Notes: a model not told the origin generated them from the letters alone. A stretch of DNA of 64,000 nucleotides from Rhodobacter sp. SY28-1 (GCF_005222785.1 NZ_STGH01000003.1:310001-374000), one strand, 5' to 3'; counted from the stretch's first letter, positions 17,409-26,520 are shown. Numbers and translations are program-made.

Positions 17409-17632
17409 GACGTGATGATTCCCCTTGCCGGTGTTGACCCTGTGATAGTCGTCGCTCTCCGACAATCGATGTCGGATTTCGACATGGCGCAAGCAGGATG
17501 CGACCCCGCCTCTGCGGCGGGAACGTAGCCGGGCCACAACGACCGTGCCAGCCCTGCCAGCCTGAGAAGTTTTCATCACTTGGATGAAGGGCGCTCATCC
17601 TTGGCCCGAATACCGCCGAACGGAATGGCGTT

Positions 17633-18322
17633 CTACCAGCGCACGTTCATGCCGACCTGCATCAGGTCGATGTTTACCTCGGTCTGACCGGTGGGAAGGT
17701 AAGTCGGCAGGTCCAGAGTTCCGAGGTCCGCATGATCGTAGGACACGGAGAGGCTGAGATTTTCGCCAATACGTTGCTCGACGCCGAGGCCTGCGGTCCA
17801 GCCCGTCATGGATTGGTCGGCGACGACGAGGAGACCGAACAGATTTGTGGCTGTCACGTTGGCCTTTGCCAGGCCGCCATTGGCGAAGAAGTGCGTCTGT
17901 CCGGTCGCAAAACCGAAACGACCGGTCAGACGGAGCAGATCGGACGCCGTGGTTGAGCATGCTGCGCAACTGATGAAAGTTGCGCTTGTCGGGTCGGCAG
18001 AGTACTGACCACTGCCGAAAGAAATCTGCGCCCCGTAGGTGAGGCGATCGGACTGCCAGCTATGGCCAAGCGAGACGACCATTGCTGATCCGTTCCAGTC
18101 TCCCGGAACCAGTTCCAGTCCATCGGAGGCTTGGCGCCAGGTATTGTCGCCGCGAGGCGTCGCAAGCGCGAAACCGAAATAGGTTCCGCTCCAGTCCTGG
18201 ATCACACGGTTGGCGACAGGAGTTGGCGACACGTCTGGAGGTGCGGCATCTTCTGCCAGAGCAAGATCCGCAATGACGACCGCAAGCAGGCCTGCGGCCA
18301 GAGAGCCCGATCGGTAAGCCAT
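17633..18322 (-). CDS. outer-membrane beta-barrel protein, Omp25/porin-like
   Basis: 229 residues with a signal peptide (MAYRSGSLAAGLLAVVIADLALA). The mature part opens with DWSGTYFGFALATPRGDN, the usual start of small alphaproteobacterial barrels. Alternating strands follow, such as LTYGAQISFGSGQY, LLRLTGRFGFATGQTHFFANGGLAKA, TGWTAGLGVEQRIGENLSLSVSYDHADLG, and the protein ends in MQVGMNVRW, a terminal aromatic BAM signal. A CxxC (SCAACS) in one loop is unusual for a barrel. The intergenic DNA around it is more AT-rich than its neighbours. Function within the barrel family is unknown. Confidence 0.78.
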   Translation of the reverse strand: MAYRSGSLAAGLLAVVIADLALAEDAAPPDVSPTPVANRVIQDWSGTYFGFALATPRGDNTWRQASDGLELVPGDWNGSAMVVSLGHSWQSDRLTYGAQISFGSGQYSADPTSATFISCAACSTTASDLLRLTGRFGFATGQTHFFANGGLAKANVTATNLFGLLVVADQSMTGWTAGLGVEQRIGENLSLSVSYDHADLGTLDLPTYLPTGQTEVNIDLMQVGMNVRW

Positions 18323-18512
18323 GACTGCCTCAATTCTTTATTGTTTTGACGAAGGTTAGGTCCGGGGACAGCCTTAGGTCAACCAACGCTCGCCTGGTGA
18401 TTCGCGGCTTGGGTTGGGTGCAGGCAGAATTGCAACAGGCCCGTGGTGAAGTGCGCTTGCGCGGGGGCGGCAACGCCATTACCCTTAGCTTAACCACAGA
18501 TGGAGGGCGGTC

Positions 18513-19655
18513 ATGACGCCCGAGCGTCCCCGTAGGGCGGACGCGACTGATGCGCCGGTCGAGACGGGGTCGCCTGTTTCCCGCGCGGATGTGCCGTCAG
18601 CCCTACCTGACCCGGGGCCGGCACCGCTCTATGCGGCGTTGGACCTGGGAACGAACAGTTGCCGGATGCTGATTGCCCAGCCGCTGGGCAGTCAGTTTTC
18701 GATCATCGACAGCTTTTCCAAATCGGTGCAGCTGGGCGTGGGGCTGGAGGCCTCGGGCCGGTTGTCGCGGTCTTCGATGGGCCGCACGATCCAGGCGCTG
18801 CGGATCTGCGAGAAGAAGATCGAGAAGCATGGCGTCCGGCGGATGCGGCTGGTGGCGACGGAAGCCTGCCGCCGGGCACGCAATGCCAAGGACTTCATCC
18901 GCCAGGTGCGCCGCGAGACGGGGCTGGCGCTGGAAATCATCGCGCCCGAGGAAGAGGCGCGCCTGGCGGTGATTTCCTGCGCGCCGCTGGTCAATCCGGC
19001 GACCGAGCAGCTTCTGGTGGTCGATATCGGCGGCGGGTCGACGGAACTTGTGTGGATCGACCTGAGCGCGGTGGCCCCGGCGGACCGGCCGCGCGCGATC
19101 ATGCGGCTGCACATGGGGTTCAACGCGCAGGGCGAAGGGGCGGTGGCGCGGGTGGTGGACTGGATTTCGGTGCCCTTGGGTGTGGCGACGCTGAAGGATC
19201 AGTTCATTGATGTCGACGACGACGCGGCGCGCTTTGCGCTGATGAGCTGGTTCTTCGAGGAGAACCTGTCGAATTTCAGCCCCTACAATGCCAACAACCC
19301 GCGCGAGGGGTTCCAGATCATCGGGACCTCGGGCACGGTGACGACGGTGGCGGCGTCCTTCCTGAACCTGAAACGCTATGACCGGACCAAGGTCGACGGG
19401 TTGCAGATGACCAGTGACCAGATCGACCTGGTGATCCGGGAATACCTGTCGTTGGGCCCCGAGGGGCGGCGCACGGATCCCCGGATCGGGCGTGACCGGC
19501 ATGCGCTGATCATGTCGGGAGCGGCGATCCTGCAGGCGCTGATGCGCATCTGGCCGACAGACCGCTTGTCGGTGGCCGACAGGGGGCTTAGGGAGGGGCT
19601 TCTTTACGCGCAGATGAGCGCGGATGGCGTGCTGGAAGACGGGCCCTACACATGA
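18513..19655 (+). CDS. Ppx/GppA exopolyphosphatase-family phosphatase
   Basis: 380 residues. After about 38 disordered N-terminal residues the actin-like ATPase fold begins with [17 protein letters not shown] (phosphate 1 motif). [17 protein letters not shown] (phosphate 2) and [14 protein letters not shown] (adenosine-side motif) follow. Such enzymes hydrolyse polyphosphate or the pppGpp 5'-phosphate; which one applies cannot be told from sequence. The C-terminal HD-like domain of long Ppx proteins is absent. Its stop overlaps rlmE by 4 nt, a pairing common in Rhodobacterales. Confidence 0.88.
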   Translation: MTPERPRRADATDAPVETGSPVSRADVPSALPDPGPAPLYAALDLGTNSCRMLIAQPLGSQFSIIDSFSKSVQLGVGLEASGRLSRSSMGRTIQALRICEKKIEKHGVRRMRLVATEACRRARNAKDFIRQVRRETGLALEIIAPEEEARLAVISCAPLVNPATEQLLVVDIGGGSTELVWIDLSAVAPADRPRAIMRLHMGFNAQGEGAVARVVDWISVPLGVATLKDQFIDVDDDAARFALMSWFFEENLSNFSPYNANNPREGFQIIGTSGTVTTVAASFLNLKRYDRTKVDGLQMTSDQIDLVIREYLSLGPEGRRTDPRIGRDRHALIMSGAAILQALMRIWPTDRLSVADRGLREGLLYAQMSADGVLEDGPYT

Positions 19656-20386
19656 CGGAGAAACCGACCTCGGGTCGCGGACAGCGAGAGCTGCGGGTGC
19701 GGGTGAAGACCGCCAAGGGGCGCAAGCTGTCTTCCACCCTGTGGCTGGAGCGCCAGCTGAACGACCCTTACGTCCAGCGTGCCAAGCGCGAGGGCTATCG
19801 CGGGCGGGCGGCGTTCAAGATCCTGGAGCTGGATGACCGCTATGGTTTCCTGAAGCCGGGGGCGCGGGTTGTCGACCTGGGCTGCGCGCCGGGGGGCTGG
19901 TGCCAGGTGGCGGTGGTGCGGGTCAACGCGCTGGGGCAGAACCCGAAGAAGCCGGTCGGCACGGTGCTGGGCGTCGACCTGCAGGAGGTGGAGCCGATCG
20001 CGGGTGCCGAGATCCACCAGCTGGACTTTCTGGCCGACGATGCGGACGAAAAGGTCAAGGGCTGGCTGGGCGGTCGGGCCGATGTGGTGATGTCGGACAT
20101 GGCGGCGGCGGCAAGCGGTCACAAGGCGACGGACCATCTGCGCATCGTGGCGCTGGTCGAGGCGGCGCTGGCCTTTGCCTTCGACGTGCTTGAGGACGGC
20201 GGGACCTTCGTCGCCAAGGTATTGGCGGGCGGGGCCGAAAACGAGATGCAGGCGATGCTCAAGCGGAACTTCCGCAAGGTGGCGAACGTCAAGCCTCCGG
20301 CCAGTCGGGCGGACAGCTCCGAGAAATTCGTGGTGGCTATGGGGTTCCGTGGGCGCGAGATCGACGGCGGGGCAGGTGAGGCCTAG
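19652..20386 (+). CDS. rlmE: 23S rRNA (uridine-2552-2'-O)-methyltransferase RlmE
   Basis: FtsJ-family SAM methyltransferase acting on U2552 in the ribosomal A-loop. 244 residues with [35 protein letters not shown] (motif I at about 51-85), the catalytic Lys in RAAFK, Asp in [14 protein letters not shown], Lys in [11 protein letters not shown] and Glu in [11 protein letters not shown]: the full K-D-K-E tetrad. Translationally coupled to the ppx/gppA-like gene. The first 30 residues are basic, probably RNA-contacting. Confidence 0.95.
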   Translation: MTEKPTSGRGQRELRVRVKTAKGRKLSSTLWLERQLNDPYVQRAKREGYRGRAAFKILELDDRYGFLKPGARVVDLGCAPGGWCQVAVVRVNALGQNPKKPVGTVLGVDLQEVEPIAGAEIHQLDFLADDADEKVKGWLGGRADVVMSDMAAAASGHKATDHLRIVALVEAALAFAFDVLEDGGTFVAKVLAGGAENEMQAMLKRNFRKVANVKPPASRADSSEKFVVAMGFRGREIDGGAGEA

Positions 20387-20477
20387 CGACGCCTCCTCGT
20401 GCGCCTTCGGCTTCTCGTCGGGGGGGGGCGAAGAGCGGTCGAAGACCAGCGATGAGCGGGTCGCTAAAATGCCAATG

Positions 20478-20499
20478 AAAAAGGCGCCCGAGGGCGCCC
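20478..20499 (-). terminator. Rho-independent terminator of the MepK-like gene
   Basis: On the minus strand GGCGCC pairs with GGCGCC around a CTCG tetraloop, followed by a run of five T. It lies 23 nt past the stop of the DUF882 gene. The 135-bp gap up to the rlmE end holds nothing else I recognise. Confidence 0.8.
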
Positions 20500-20521
20500 T
20501 GTTTCATGGGTCTTGCCGGGA

Positions 20522-21091
20522 TCAGCCGCCCCAGCTGCGGACCGGGCCGCAATCCATGTGCACGAAGTTCGACCGGGAATACTTGCCCACGCCGCCCGCC
20601 GAGCACGCCGCGGCCGCCTTGGCCATCTGCCCGACCGAGCGCGACGAGAGACGGAGGTCAGCCGCCTGGCCCTTCATGTGGAGCGAGTTCTTGGCAACGC
20701 CGCGCGATTTGGACCGCAACATGGCGTTCGTCTTCGGGCAGCGGTAGCCCGACAGAAGCATGTAGGGTTCGCTGACATCCATCAGGCGATGCGCGGCGGC
20801 CATGATGTCAATGGTGCGCAGGTCGATTCCGATCGAGTCATCCGATCGCCAGTCGCGCATGAAATGGTTGATTTCCTTGGCAACTTCCGGGATGTACTCG
20901 CCTTCGACCCAGTAGATCGTGTCGATGCTTTCACCGGTGCGGCCCGAGTACATGCGGATGCGGCGGATGTCGCCGGCACCCTTGAGGACACCGAAAGCGT
21001 TCGAGAGGGTAGGGGCCGCGATCACCGCCGTTGCGGCAAACGCACCAAGAAGACCGCGGCGCGAAACGCCCATAAGCCGATTGTCCGTCAT
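20522..21091 (-). CDS. DUF882/YcbK-family murein endopeptidase (MepK-like)
   Basis: 189 residues. A twin-arginine leader (SRRGLLGAFAATAVIAAPTLSNA) exports it folded through Tat. The peptidase M15A/DUF882 domain has LSGYRCPKTNAMLRSKSRGVAKNSLHMKGQAADLRL, holding the His and Asp zinc ligands, and a C-terminal HMDCGPVRSWGG with the third His. The E. coli member MepK cuts 3-3 cross-links made by L,D-transpeptidases. Here the gene is divergent from an LdtD-like gene, supporting the same functional pairing. The antisense frame stays open for over 1,100 codons upstream of this start but is not coding there. Confidence 0.87.
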   Translation of the reverse strand: MTDNRLMGVSRRGLLGAFAATAVIAAPTLSNAFGVLKGAGDIRRIRMYSGRTGESIDTIYWVEGEYIPEVAKEINHFMRDWRSDDSIGIDLRTIDIMAAAHRLMDVSEPYMLLSGYRCPKTNAMLRSKSRGVAKNSLHMKGQAADLRLSSRSVGQMAKAAAACSAGGVGKYSRSNFVHMDCGPVRSWGG

Positions 21092-21427
21092 TCTAACGTC
21101 TGTCCCCGTGCTGTCTTCGACTGCCGTTACGCAGCTCTCGTGCACCATCTTCCCCAAGTGCAACGATCTTATTGCACAAGTCGAATCGAAGCCCAAGCGC
21201 CGATTGTCCGCGTGGGGGGAAGCACAACCTGAATCGGCAAATTTCTGCTTAACGGGCGCAAATTCCGCCAACTGTGGTCGATATGCATCGTTCCAGGCAT
21301 CGTCTGTTGCCCGATGCGACACAATCCAGCGGTCAATTTGCGCCTCGGCAGCTTTGTGAATGGACAAGGATTGCAGTTCCGGGAGAAGATGCCAAAGCGG
21401 CTTCAAGTTGTTGAGATCGGGGGTAGA
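21092..21427 (+). other. divergent promoter region between MepK-like and LdtD-like genes
   Basis: 336 bp with no credible gene. It is less GC-rich than its surroundings (for example GCAAATTTCTGCTTAACG near 21235-21255) and must carry promoters for both flanking genes. I could not identify a convincing -35/-10 pair or operator. Confidence 0.4.
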
Positions 21428-23035
21428 ATGTCGTTCGTTTCGATGCGCGGGCTGGTGGTGAAGTCCTGGCTGGTGCCTATGTCCTTGGTGATTGTCCAGA
21501 CCCTTTCTTCCACGGCCTTTGCCCAGACGGCTGCCTTCACCCAATCGCTGGCCGCAAGCGCCTCGTCCGACGAGGTTGTGGCGGCCTGGTACCGCGAGTC
21601 CGGCTACGACACGCTGTGGACCGGCGCAGATGATGCCGCGCGGCGGGAGGCGTTTCTGACCGCGATCGCTTCCGCAAAGGATCACGGCCTGCCGGTCGGT
21701 CGCTACGATGCGGCGGCGCTGGTGGCAAAGCTGCGCGCGGCCGAGACCGAGGGCGACCGGGGCCGGGTCGAGGTGGAGATGACGCAGGCCTATCTGGCCT
21801 GGGCGCGGGACCTGACCTCGGGCGCGCTGGTGCCGAAGGACGTTGACCGCGGCATCGTGCGCGAGATCGACCGGATCGACCCCAAGACGCTGCTGACCCG
21901 GATTGCCAACGGCAACCCCGACGCGGTGCTGAAATGGCTGGAGCCGAAGTCTACGGCCTATCTGCAGCTGATGAAGGCCAAGTTCGGTCTTGAAGCGCAG
22001 ATTGCGGCGGGCGGCTGGGGCGAGCCGGTTTCGGCCAAGGCGCTGGGGCCGGGGGACACCGGGCCCGACGTTGTCGCGCTGCGCGACCGGCTTGTGCGGA
22101 TGGGATATCTCGCCCCGACCTCGGTCGCGAGCTATGACCGCGTGATGCAGGCGGCGGTCACCGGGTTCCAGTTGAACCATGGGCTGACGGCCGATGGCGT
22201 GGCAAATGCCGCGACGCTGGAAGAAATCAACATCGGCCCGGAGACGCGTCTGCGGTCGGTGATCGTGGCGATGGAACGCGAACGCTGGATGCTCATCGAC
22301 CGGACGACCAAGCACATCTGGGTCAACCTGCCGGACTTCAAGGCGCGGATCATCGACGGCGGCAAGACGATCTTCGAGACGCGGGTGGTGATCGGGAAGA
22401 ACGTGCCCGACCAGCGCAGCCCCGAATTCTCGGACCAGATGGAGCATATGGTCATCAACCCCTCCTGGGGGGTGCCGCGGTCGATCATCGTGAACGAATA
22501 CCTGCCGCTGCTGCAGCGCAACCCGAATGCGGTAAGCCACTTGCAGGTGATCGACGGACGGGGGCGCGTCGTGTCGCGCGGATCGGTGAACTTTGCCGCC
22601 TATTCGGGGCGGACCTTCCCATATGGCCTGCGCCAGCCGCCGTCGGACGGGAACGCGCTGGGGAAGGTGAAGTTCATGTTCCCGAACACGCACAACATCT
22701 ACCTGCATGACACGCCGTCGAAGTCGCTGTTCGATCACGAGGTGCGCGCCTACAGTCATGGCTGTATCCGGGTGGCGGACCCGTTCGATCTGGCGCATGA
22801 ACTGCTGTCCTGGCAGACCGACAATGCCGAGGAAGAGTTCGAGGCTGCGCTGAAGACCGGCAACGAGACGACGGTCAAGCTGAAGCAGGTCCTGCCGGTG
22901 CATCTGGTCTATTTCACCGCCTATCCTGACGCCAAGGGCCGCATCGGTTATCGCCGTGACATCTATGGGCGGGATGCGGCGTTGTGGGATGCCTTGCAGG
23001 CCGCCGGGGTGGAAGTGGCTGGCGTTCAGGGGTAG
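21428..23035 (+). CDS. L,D-transpeptidase, YcbB/LdtD-like
   Basis: About 535 residues from the ATG at 21428 (GGGGG upstream); in-frame ATGs at 21314, 21389 and 21443 are alternatives. A signal peptide (LVPMSLVIVQTLSSTAFA) is followed by a large helical domain, a peptidoglycan-binding segment (LGPGDTGPDVVALRDRLVRMGYL) and a YkuD catalytic domain with HDTPSKSLFDHEVRAYSHGCIRVADP, where His and Cys are catalytic. This layout is that of E. coli LdtD, which makes 3-3 peptidoglycan cross-links in the periplasm. It is divergent from the MepK-like endopeptidase. Confidence 0.88.
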   Translation: MSFVSMRGLVVKSWLVPMSLVIVQTLSSTAFAQTAAFTQSLAASASSDEVVAAWYRESGYDTLWTGADDAARREAFLTAIASAKDHGLPVGRYDAAALVAKLRAAETEGDRGRVEVEMTQAYLAWARDLTSGALVPKDVDRGIVREIDRIDPKTLLTRIANGNPDAVLKWLEPKSTAYLQLMKAKFGLEAQIAAGGWGEPVSAKALGPGDTGPDVVALRDRLVRMGYLAPTSVASYDRVMQAAVTGFQLNHGLTADGVANAATLEEINIGPETRLRSVIVAMERERWMLIDRTTKHIWVNLPDFKARIIDGGKTIFETRVVIGKNVPDQRSPEFSDQMEHMVINPSWGVPRSIIVNEYLPLLQRNPNAVSHLQVIDGRGRVVSRGSVNFAAYSGRTFPYGLRQPPSDGNALGKVKFMFPNTHNIYLHDTPSKSLFDHEVRAYSHGCIRVADPFDLAHELLSWQTDNAEEEFEAALKTGNETTVKLKQVLPVHLVYFTAYPDAKGRIGYRRDIYGRDAALWDALQAAGVEVAGVQG

Positions 23036-23080
23036 ACCTTGGTCTGACTCAGCCGCGGGGCTGACGCAGCCGGGGGACCC

Positions 23081-24178
23081 ATGGGCCATACGATCCGCGA
23101 CATCGCAAAGGCGCTTGGTGCCGAGGCGGAGGGTGAGCTTGACCTGACCGTGCGCGGTGCGGCCGAGCCTGCGGCGGCGGGGCCGGACCAGTTGGCCCTC
23201 GCGATGGACCCGCGCTACGGAGACGGGATTGCCAAGGGCCAGGCGCTGGCGGCGGTGGTCTGGCCGGGCGCCGACTGGCGCGGGATGGGGCTGAAAGCGG
23301 CGATCTTCGCGCCGCGCGGGCGGCTGGCGATGGCAGGGCTGACGCGGCTGATGGACCCTGGCCCGGCGATTGCTGCGGGCGTGCATCCGCTGACGGTGGT
23401 CGATCCTTCGGCGACAGTGGGCGAGGGCGCGGCGGTCGGGCCGTTCGTGGTGATCGGCGCGGGTGTGGTGATCGGGCCGGGCGCGCGGATCGCAAGTCAT
23501 GTGTCGATTGCGGAAGGGGCGCGGATCGGGGCCGATGCGCTGATCCTGCAAGGCGCCCGGATCGGCGCGCGGGTGACCATCGGCGACCGTTTCATCTGCC
23601 AGCCGGGCGCGGTCATCGGCGCGGACGGGTTTTCCTTTGTCACGCCCGAGAAATCCGGGGTCGAGGAAATCCGCGAGACGCTGGGCAGCCGGGCCGAGAT
23701 CCGAGACCAAAGCTGGACACGGATTCATTCGCTTGGCGCCGTAACCATCGGGGATGATGTGGAAATCGGCGCGAACGTCTGTATCGACCGGGGCACGATC
23801 CGGGATACGCAGATCGGGTCGGGAACCAAGCTGGATAATCTTGTCCACATCGGCCACAACGTGCAGGTCGGGCGCGATTGCCTGCTCTGCGGGCAGGTCG
23901 GGATTGCCGGGTCGGCCCGGATCGGCGACCGGGTGGTGATGGGCGGGCAGTGCGGGGTCAACGACAACATCTTTGTCGGCAATGACGTGATCTGCGGCGG
24001 GGCGACGAAGATTTTCACCAACGCTCCGGCGGGCCGGGTGCTGCTGGGCTATCCGGCAGTGAAGATGGAAACCCATGTCGAGATGCAGAAAGCTCTGCGC
24101 CGGTTGCCTCGCCTGGCGGCGCGGGTGGCCGCGCTGGAGAAGGGCGGGTCCGAAGCGGAGGCACCTGACAGCGAATGA
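23081..24178 (+). CDS. lpxD: UDP-3-O-(3-hydroxyacyl)glucosamine N-acyltransferase LpxD
   Basis: Third step of lipid A synthesis, adding the N-linked hydroxyacyl chain from acyl-ACP. 365 residues: an N-terminal uridine-binding domain (DIAKALGAEAEG ... PDQLALAMDPRY), then left-handed beta-helix hexapeptide repeats from about residue 105 (VDPSATVGEGAAVGPFVVIG), the catalytic His in LDNLVHIGHNVQVG, and a C-terminal helix. Its stop overlaps the downstream ACP start by 4 nt. No lpxA, fabZ or bamA neighbours are present, so the usual lpxD cluster is split here. Confidence 0.95.
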   Translation: MGHTIRDIAKALGAEAEGELDLTVRGAAEPAAAGPDQLALAMDPRYGDGIAKGQALAAVVWPGADWRGMGLKAAIFAPRGRLAMAGLTRLMDPGPAIAAGVHPLTVVDPSATVGEGAAVGPFVVIGAGVVIGPGARIASHVSIAEGARIGADALILQGARIGARVTIGDRFICQPGAVIGADGFSFVTPEKSGVEEIRETLGSRAEIRDQSWTRIHSLGAVTIGDDVEIGANVCIDRGTIRDTQIGSGTKLDNLVHIGHNVQVGRDCLLCGQVGIAGSARIGDRVVMGGQCGVNDNIFVGNDVICGGATKIFTNAPAGRVLLGYPAVKMETHVEMQKALRRLPRLAARVAALEKGGSEAEAPDSE

Positions 24179-24444
24179 CCAGGGGAGAGATCGAGGCGGA
24201 TGTGATCGCGATCCTGGCCCGGCAGCTGTTGCTGGCGCCCGCCGAGATCGCGCCGGATGCCGGGATCGACGCGCTGGGGCTGGATAGCTTGGGCAAGGCC
24301 GAGGCGATCTTTGCGCTGGAGGAACGCTTTGACATCACGGTGCCGTTCAATGCGAACGAACCCGACCAGCCAGAGTTCGATTTCACTTCGGTCAACAGCA
24401 TCGTGCGCGGGGTCGAGGAGCTGATCGCCCGGAAGGCGGGATGA
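24175..24444 (+). CDS. specialised acyl carrier protein (NodF-like)
   Basis: 89-residue ACP with the phosphopantetheine serine at Ser38 in DALGLDSLGKAEAIFALEERFDI. The LG-IDSLG context and the downstream sequence resemble NodF-type ACPs more than housekeeping AcpP (DSLDTVELVM) or AcpXL. It overlaps both lpxD and the following ketosynthase by 4 nt, so all three are probably made together. That suggests an acyl chain dedicated to lipid A or another envelope lipid. Substrate is inferred from context only. Confidence 0.8.
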   Translation: MTRGEIEADVIAILARQLLLAPAEIAPDAGIDALGLDSLGKAEAIFALEERFDITVPFNANEPDQPEFDFTSVNSIVRGVEELIARKAG

Positions 24445-25637
24445 GGCGCGTCGTCGTCACCGGCATCGGGACGGTCAATGCGCTGGCGCTGGACGTGCCC
24501 GGGACTTTCAACGCTTTTCGCGAAGGACGCTGCGGGATCGGACCGCTGGGATTTCGCGACGCCGACCGGCTGACAATCCGCATCGGGGCCGAGGTCCGTG
24601 ACTGGCGGGCAGAGGAGCATTTTGCTGCCAAGGACCTGCCGCTGCTGGACCGGGTGACGCAATATGCGCTGATGGCTGGGGCCGAGGCGATGGCGATGGC
24701 GGGCCTGCCGGATGGGATCGGGGCGCGCGGTGGCGTGATCCTGGGGACGGCGGCGGGTGGCATCCAGACCTGGGAGGACAGCTATCGCGCGGTCTTTGCC
24801 GAGGGGCGGAACCGGGTTTCCCCGCTGGTCGTGCCCCGGCTGATGCACAATGCCCCGGCCTCGCATCTGTCGATCCGGCACGGGCTGTCAGGGCCGGTGC
24901 TGGCGGTGTCCTCGGCCTGCGCAAGTGCGAACCATGCGATGGGGCTGGCCGTTCAGCAGATCCGCATGGGGTCGGCCGATGTGATGCTGACCGGGGGTGC
25001 TGAGGCGATGCTGTGCTTTGGCGGCGTGAAGGCCTGGGAGGGGCTGCGGGTGCTGGCCCCGGATGCTTGTCGGCCGTTCAGTCTGGGCCGCAAGGGCATG
25101 GTCATCGGCGACGGGGCCGGGGTCCTGGTGTTCGAGGCAGAGGACCACGCCCGGGCGCGGGGCGCTTTCGTGCTGGCCGAGGTGGCGGGCTTCGGGATGT
25201 CGGCGGATGCCGCTGACATCGTGGCCCCGGGTGGTGACGGGGCGGCGCGAGCGATGCGGGCGGCGCTGGCCGATGCGGGGCTTTCACAGACCGACATTGG
25301 CTATATCAACGCACATGGCACGGGCACGCTGGCCAATGACCGGGCCGAAAGTGCGGCGATCTTGCAGGTGTTCGGGGCGAACCCGCCGCCCGTGTCCTCG
25401 ACCAAGGCGATGCACGGCCATGCAATCGGTGCGACGGGTGCGCTGGAGGCGATGGCTTGCATCCTGGCGTTGACCGAGGGCGTGCTGCCGCCGACGCTGG
25501 GGTTTCAGGCGTCAGACCCGGACTGCCCGCTGGACGTCATCCCGGACGGCGCACGGGTGGCGCGGGTAGAGGCAGTGCTGTCGAATGCCTTTGCCTTTGG
25601 CGGCCTGAACGCCGTCCTGGCCTTCCGCCGCGCCTGA
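24441..25637 (+). CDS. beta-ketoacyl-ACP synthase II-type (FabF/NodE-like)
   Basis: 398-residue decarboxylating ketosynthase with the complete active site: nucleophile Cys160 in VSSACASANHAMG, His292 in NAHGTGTLAND and His327 in MHGHAIGATGALEA. It begins RRVVVTGIGTVNALA as FabF/NodE proteins do. It is coupled to the preceding ACP, mirroring NodF-NodE gene pairs that build unusual acyl chains. A housekeeping FabF would be expected with fabG-acpP, not here, so a specialised elongation role is likely. Confidence 0.85.
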   Translation: MRRVVVTGIGTVNALALDVPGTFNAFREGRCGIGPLGFRDADRLTIRIGAEVRDWRAEEHFAAKDLPLLDRVTQYALMAGAEAMAMAGLPDGIGARGGVILGTAAGGIQTWEDSYRAVFAEGRNRVSPLVVPRLMHNAPASHLSIRHGLSGPVLAVSSACASANHAMGLAVQQIRMGSADVMLTGGAEAMLCFGGVKAWEGLRVLAPDACRPFSLGRKGMVIGDGAGVLVFEAEDHARARGAFVLAEVAGFGMSADAADIVAPGGDGAARAMRAALADAGLSQTDIGYINAHGTGTLANDRAESAAILQVFGANPPPVSSTKAMHGHAIGATGALEAMACILALTEGVLPPTLGFQASDPDCPLDVIPDGARVARVEAVLSNAFAFGGLNAVLAFRRA

Positions 25638-25640
25638 CGC

Positions 25641-25666
25641 AAAAGGGCCGACCCGAAGGCCGGCCC
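25641..25666 (-). terminator. terminator between the KAS gene and ialB
   Basis: A nine-pair stem with one A-C mismatch (25645-25666) and a CGAA loop. The minus strand continues into TTTT, so it best fits ending the IalB-like transcript; the plus strand lacks a U-run. It lies in the 55-bp convergent gap. Confidence 0.65.
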
Positions 25667-25692
25667 CTGCAATTCCTGAATGGAGATCCGGC

Positions 25693-26373
25693 TTATTCCT
25701 GCGCTTCGCCCTCGGCCGGGGCAGCTGCGGCTGCAGCCGCGTCTGCCGCGTCGTTCGCCGCAGTCACGGCATCGTAGCCTGCGGTGAAACCCTTCAGCGA
25801 GACGGTCAACTCGACCTTCTTGTCGGGCGAGACGAAGGGCACGATGGAGATCAGGGCATTCGCGCCCTGTTTCATCTGCGCGATCTCTTCGGCGGTAAAG
25901 CCGATGCGGGCGACGCAGCCGATCTGGGTGCAGAAGGTGAAGGGATAGGCCTTGGGCTTGCCCGCGTCGATCTGCATCATCATCCCGGCGGTCAGCAGGG
26001 TTTCCAGCGGAGCGATGAAAGTCGCCCCGGCAACGGCCGGGCCCTCGGAGCCCTTGGGCAGGTTGAACATGGTGAACTCGGCGACCGAGTTGCCTTCCTG
26101 GTCCTTCAGAAGCACGTAAAGCTGACAGGGGTCGACGCCGGATTCGGTGCGGACGCAGCGCTGTTCCCAGGCTTCGAAGTTGGCGGCGGTGTAGTTGCTG
26201 CCCGGGCCGTCTGCAGTGCCGACCTCTTGCCCAAGCGCCAGGTTGTCGGCGGTGGCCGCGTCGGCGGCGACGGGGGCCTCGCCTTCAGCGGGGGCTTCGG
26301 TCGTCTGCGCCGCCAGCGGGGCCGCGGCCAGGGCAAGCAGGAGGGCGAGTGTCGTGCTCGTGGTCTTTGCCAT
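25693..26373 (-). CDS. invasion-associated locus B (IalB) family protein
   Basis: 226 residues from the ATG at 26371-26373, chosen because AAAGGAA lies at proper spacing; upstream ATGs sit too close to that site. A signal peptide (MAKTTSTTLALLLALAAAPLAAQ) and an acidic Ala/Glu linker precede the IalB domain, which has paired cysteines (EQRCVRTESGVDPCQLY and FTFCTQIGCVARIGF) likely forming disulfides. An Ala-rich tail ends the protein. IalB was named in Bartonella, but free-living alphaproteobacteria carry many homologues with unknown envelope roles, so the name is not evidence of virulence. Confidence 0.85.
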   Translation of the reverse strand: MAKTTSTTLALLLALAAAPLAAQTTEAPAEGEAPVAADAATADNLALGQEVGTADGPGSNYTAANFEAWEQRCVRTESGVDPCQLYVLLKDQEGNSVAEFTMFNLPKGSEGPAVAGATFIAPLETLLTAGMMMQIDAGKPKAYPFTFCTQIGCVARIGFTAEEIAQMKQGANALISIVPFVSPDKKVELTVSLKGFTAGYDAVTAANDAADAAAAAAAPAEGEAQE

Positions 26374-26411
26374 CTTCGACATTTCCTTTGGTCGGTCGAT
26401 TGTCTGCGGGG

Positions 26412-26440
26412 TCTCTAGCATGGCGACGGACCCGAGTCAG
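26412..26440 (-). promoter_or_regulatory. candidate promoter of the IalB-like gene
   Basis: On the minus strand CTGACT (-35) is followed after 17 nt by TAGAGA (-10), placing a start about 35 nt before the chosen ATG. Matches to consensus are modest (4/6 and 3/6). It lies downstream of both hairpins in this gap, so the gene does not depend on readthrough. Confidence 0.35.
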
Positions 26441-26491
26441 GTGCGAAAAACGTGGCCCGGCGTGGTTCTGCCCGAGGGTCCGGAACAAATG

Positions 26492-26520
26492 AAAAAGGGC
26501 CGGGAAGGCCGGCCCTTTTT
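26492..26520. terminator. perfect bidirectional terminator with no gene ending at it
   Basis: A perfect 12-bp stem (AAAAAGGGCCGG paired with CCGGCCCTTTTT) with a GAAGG loop, giving a U-run on both strands. It lies between two divergent genes, so neither gene ends here. A minus-strand promoter-like pair, TTGACG (26593-26598) and TAGCGT (26570-26575) with 17-nt spacing, points toward it and would give an RNA of about 75 nt. Confidence 0.75.

Noticed and set aside
21092-24076. Long minus-strand extension giving an 1184-codon frame over ldtD-like and lpxD
   Set aside because: Only the last 189 codons (20522-21091) form a recognisable protein with its own Tat leader; the rest is antisense to two certain genes.
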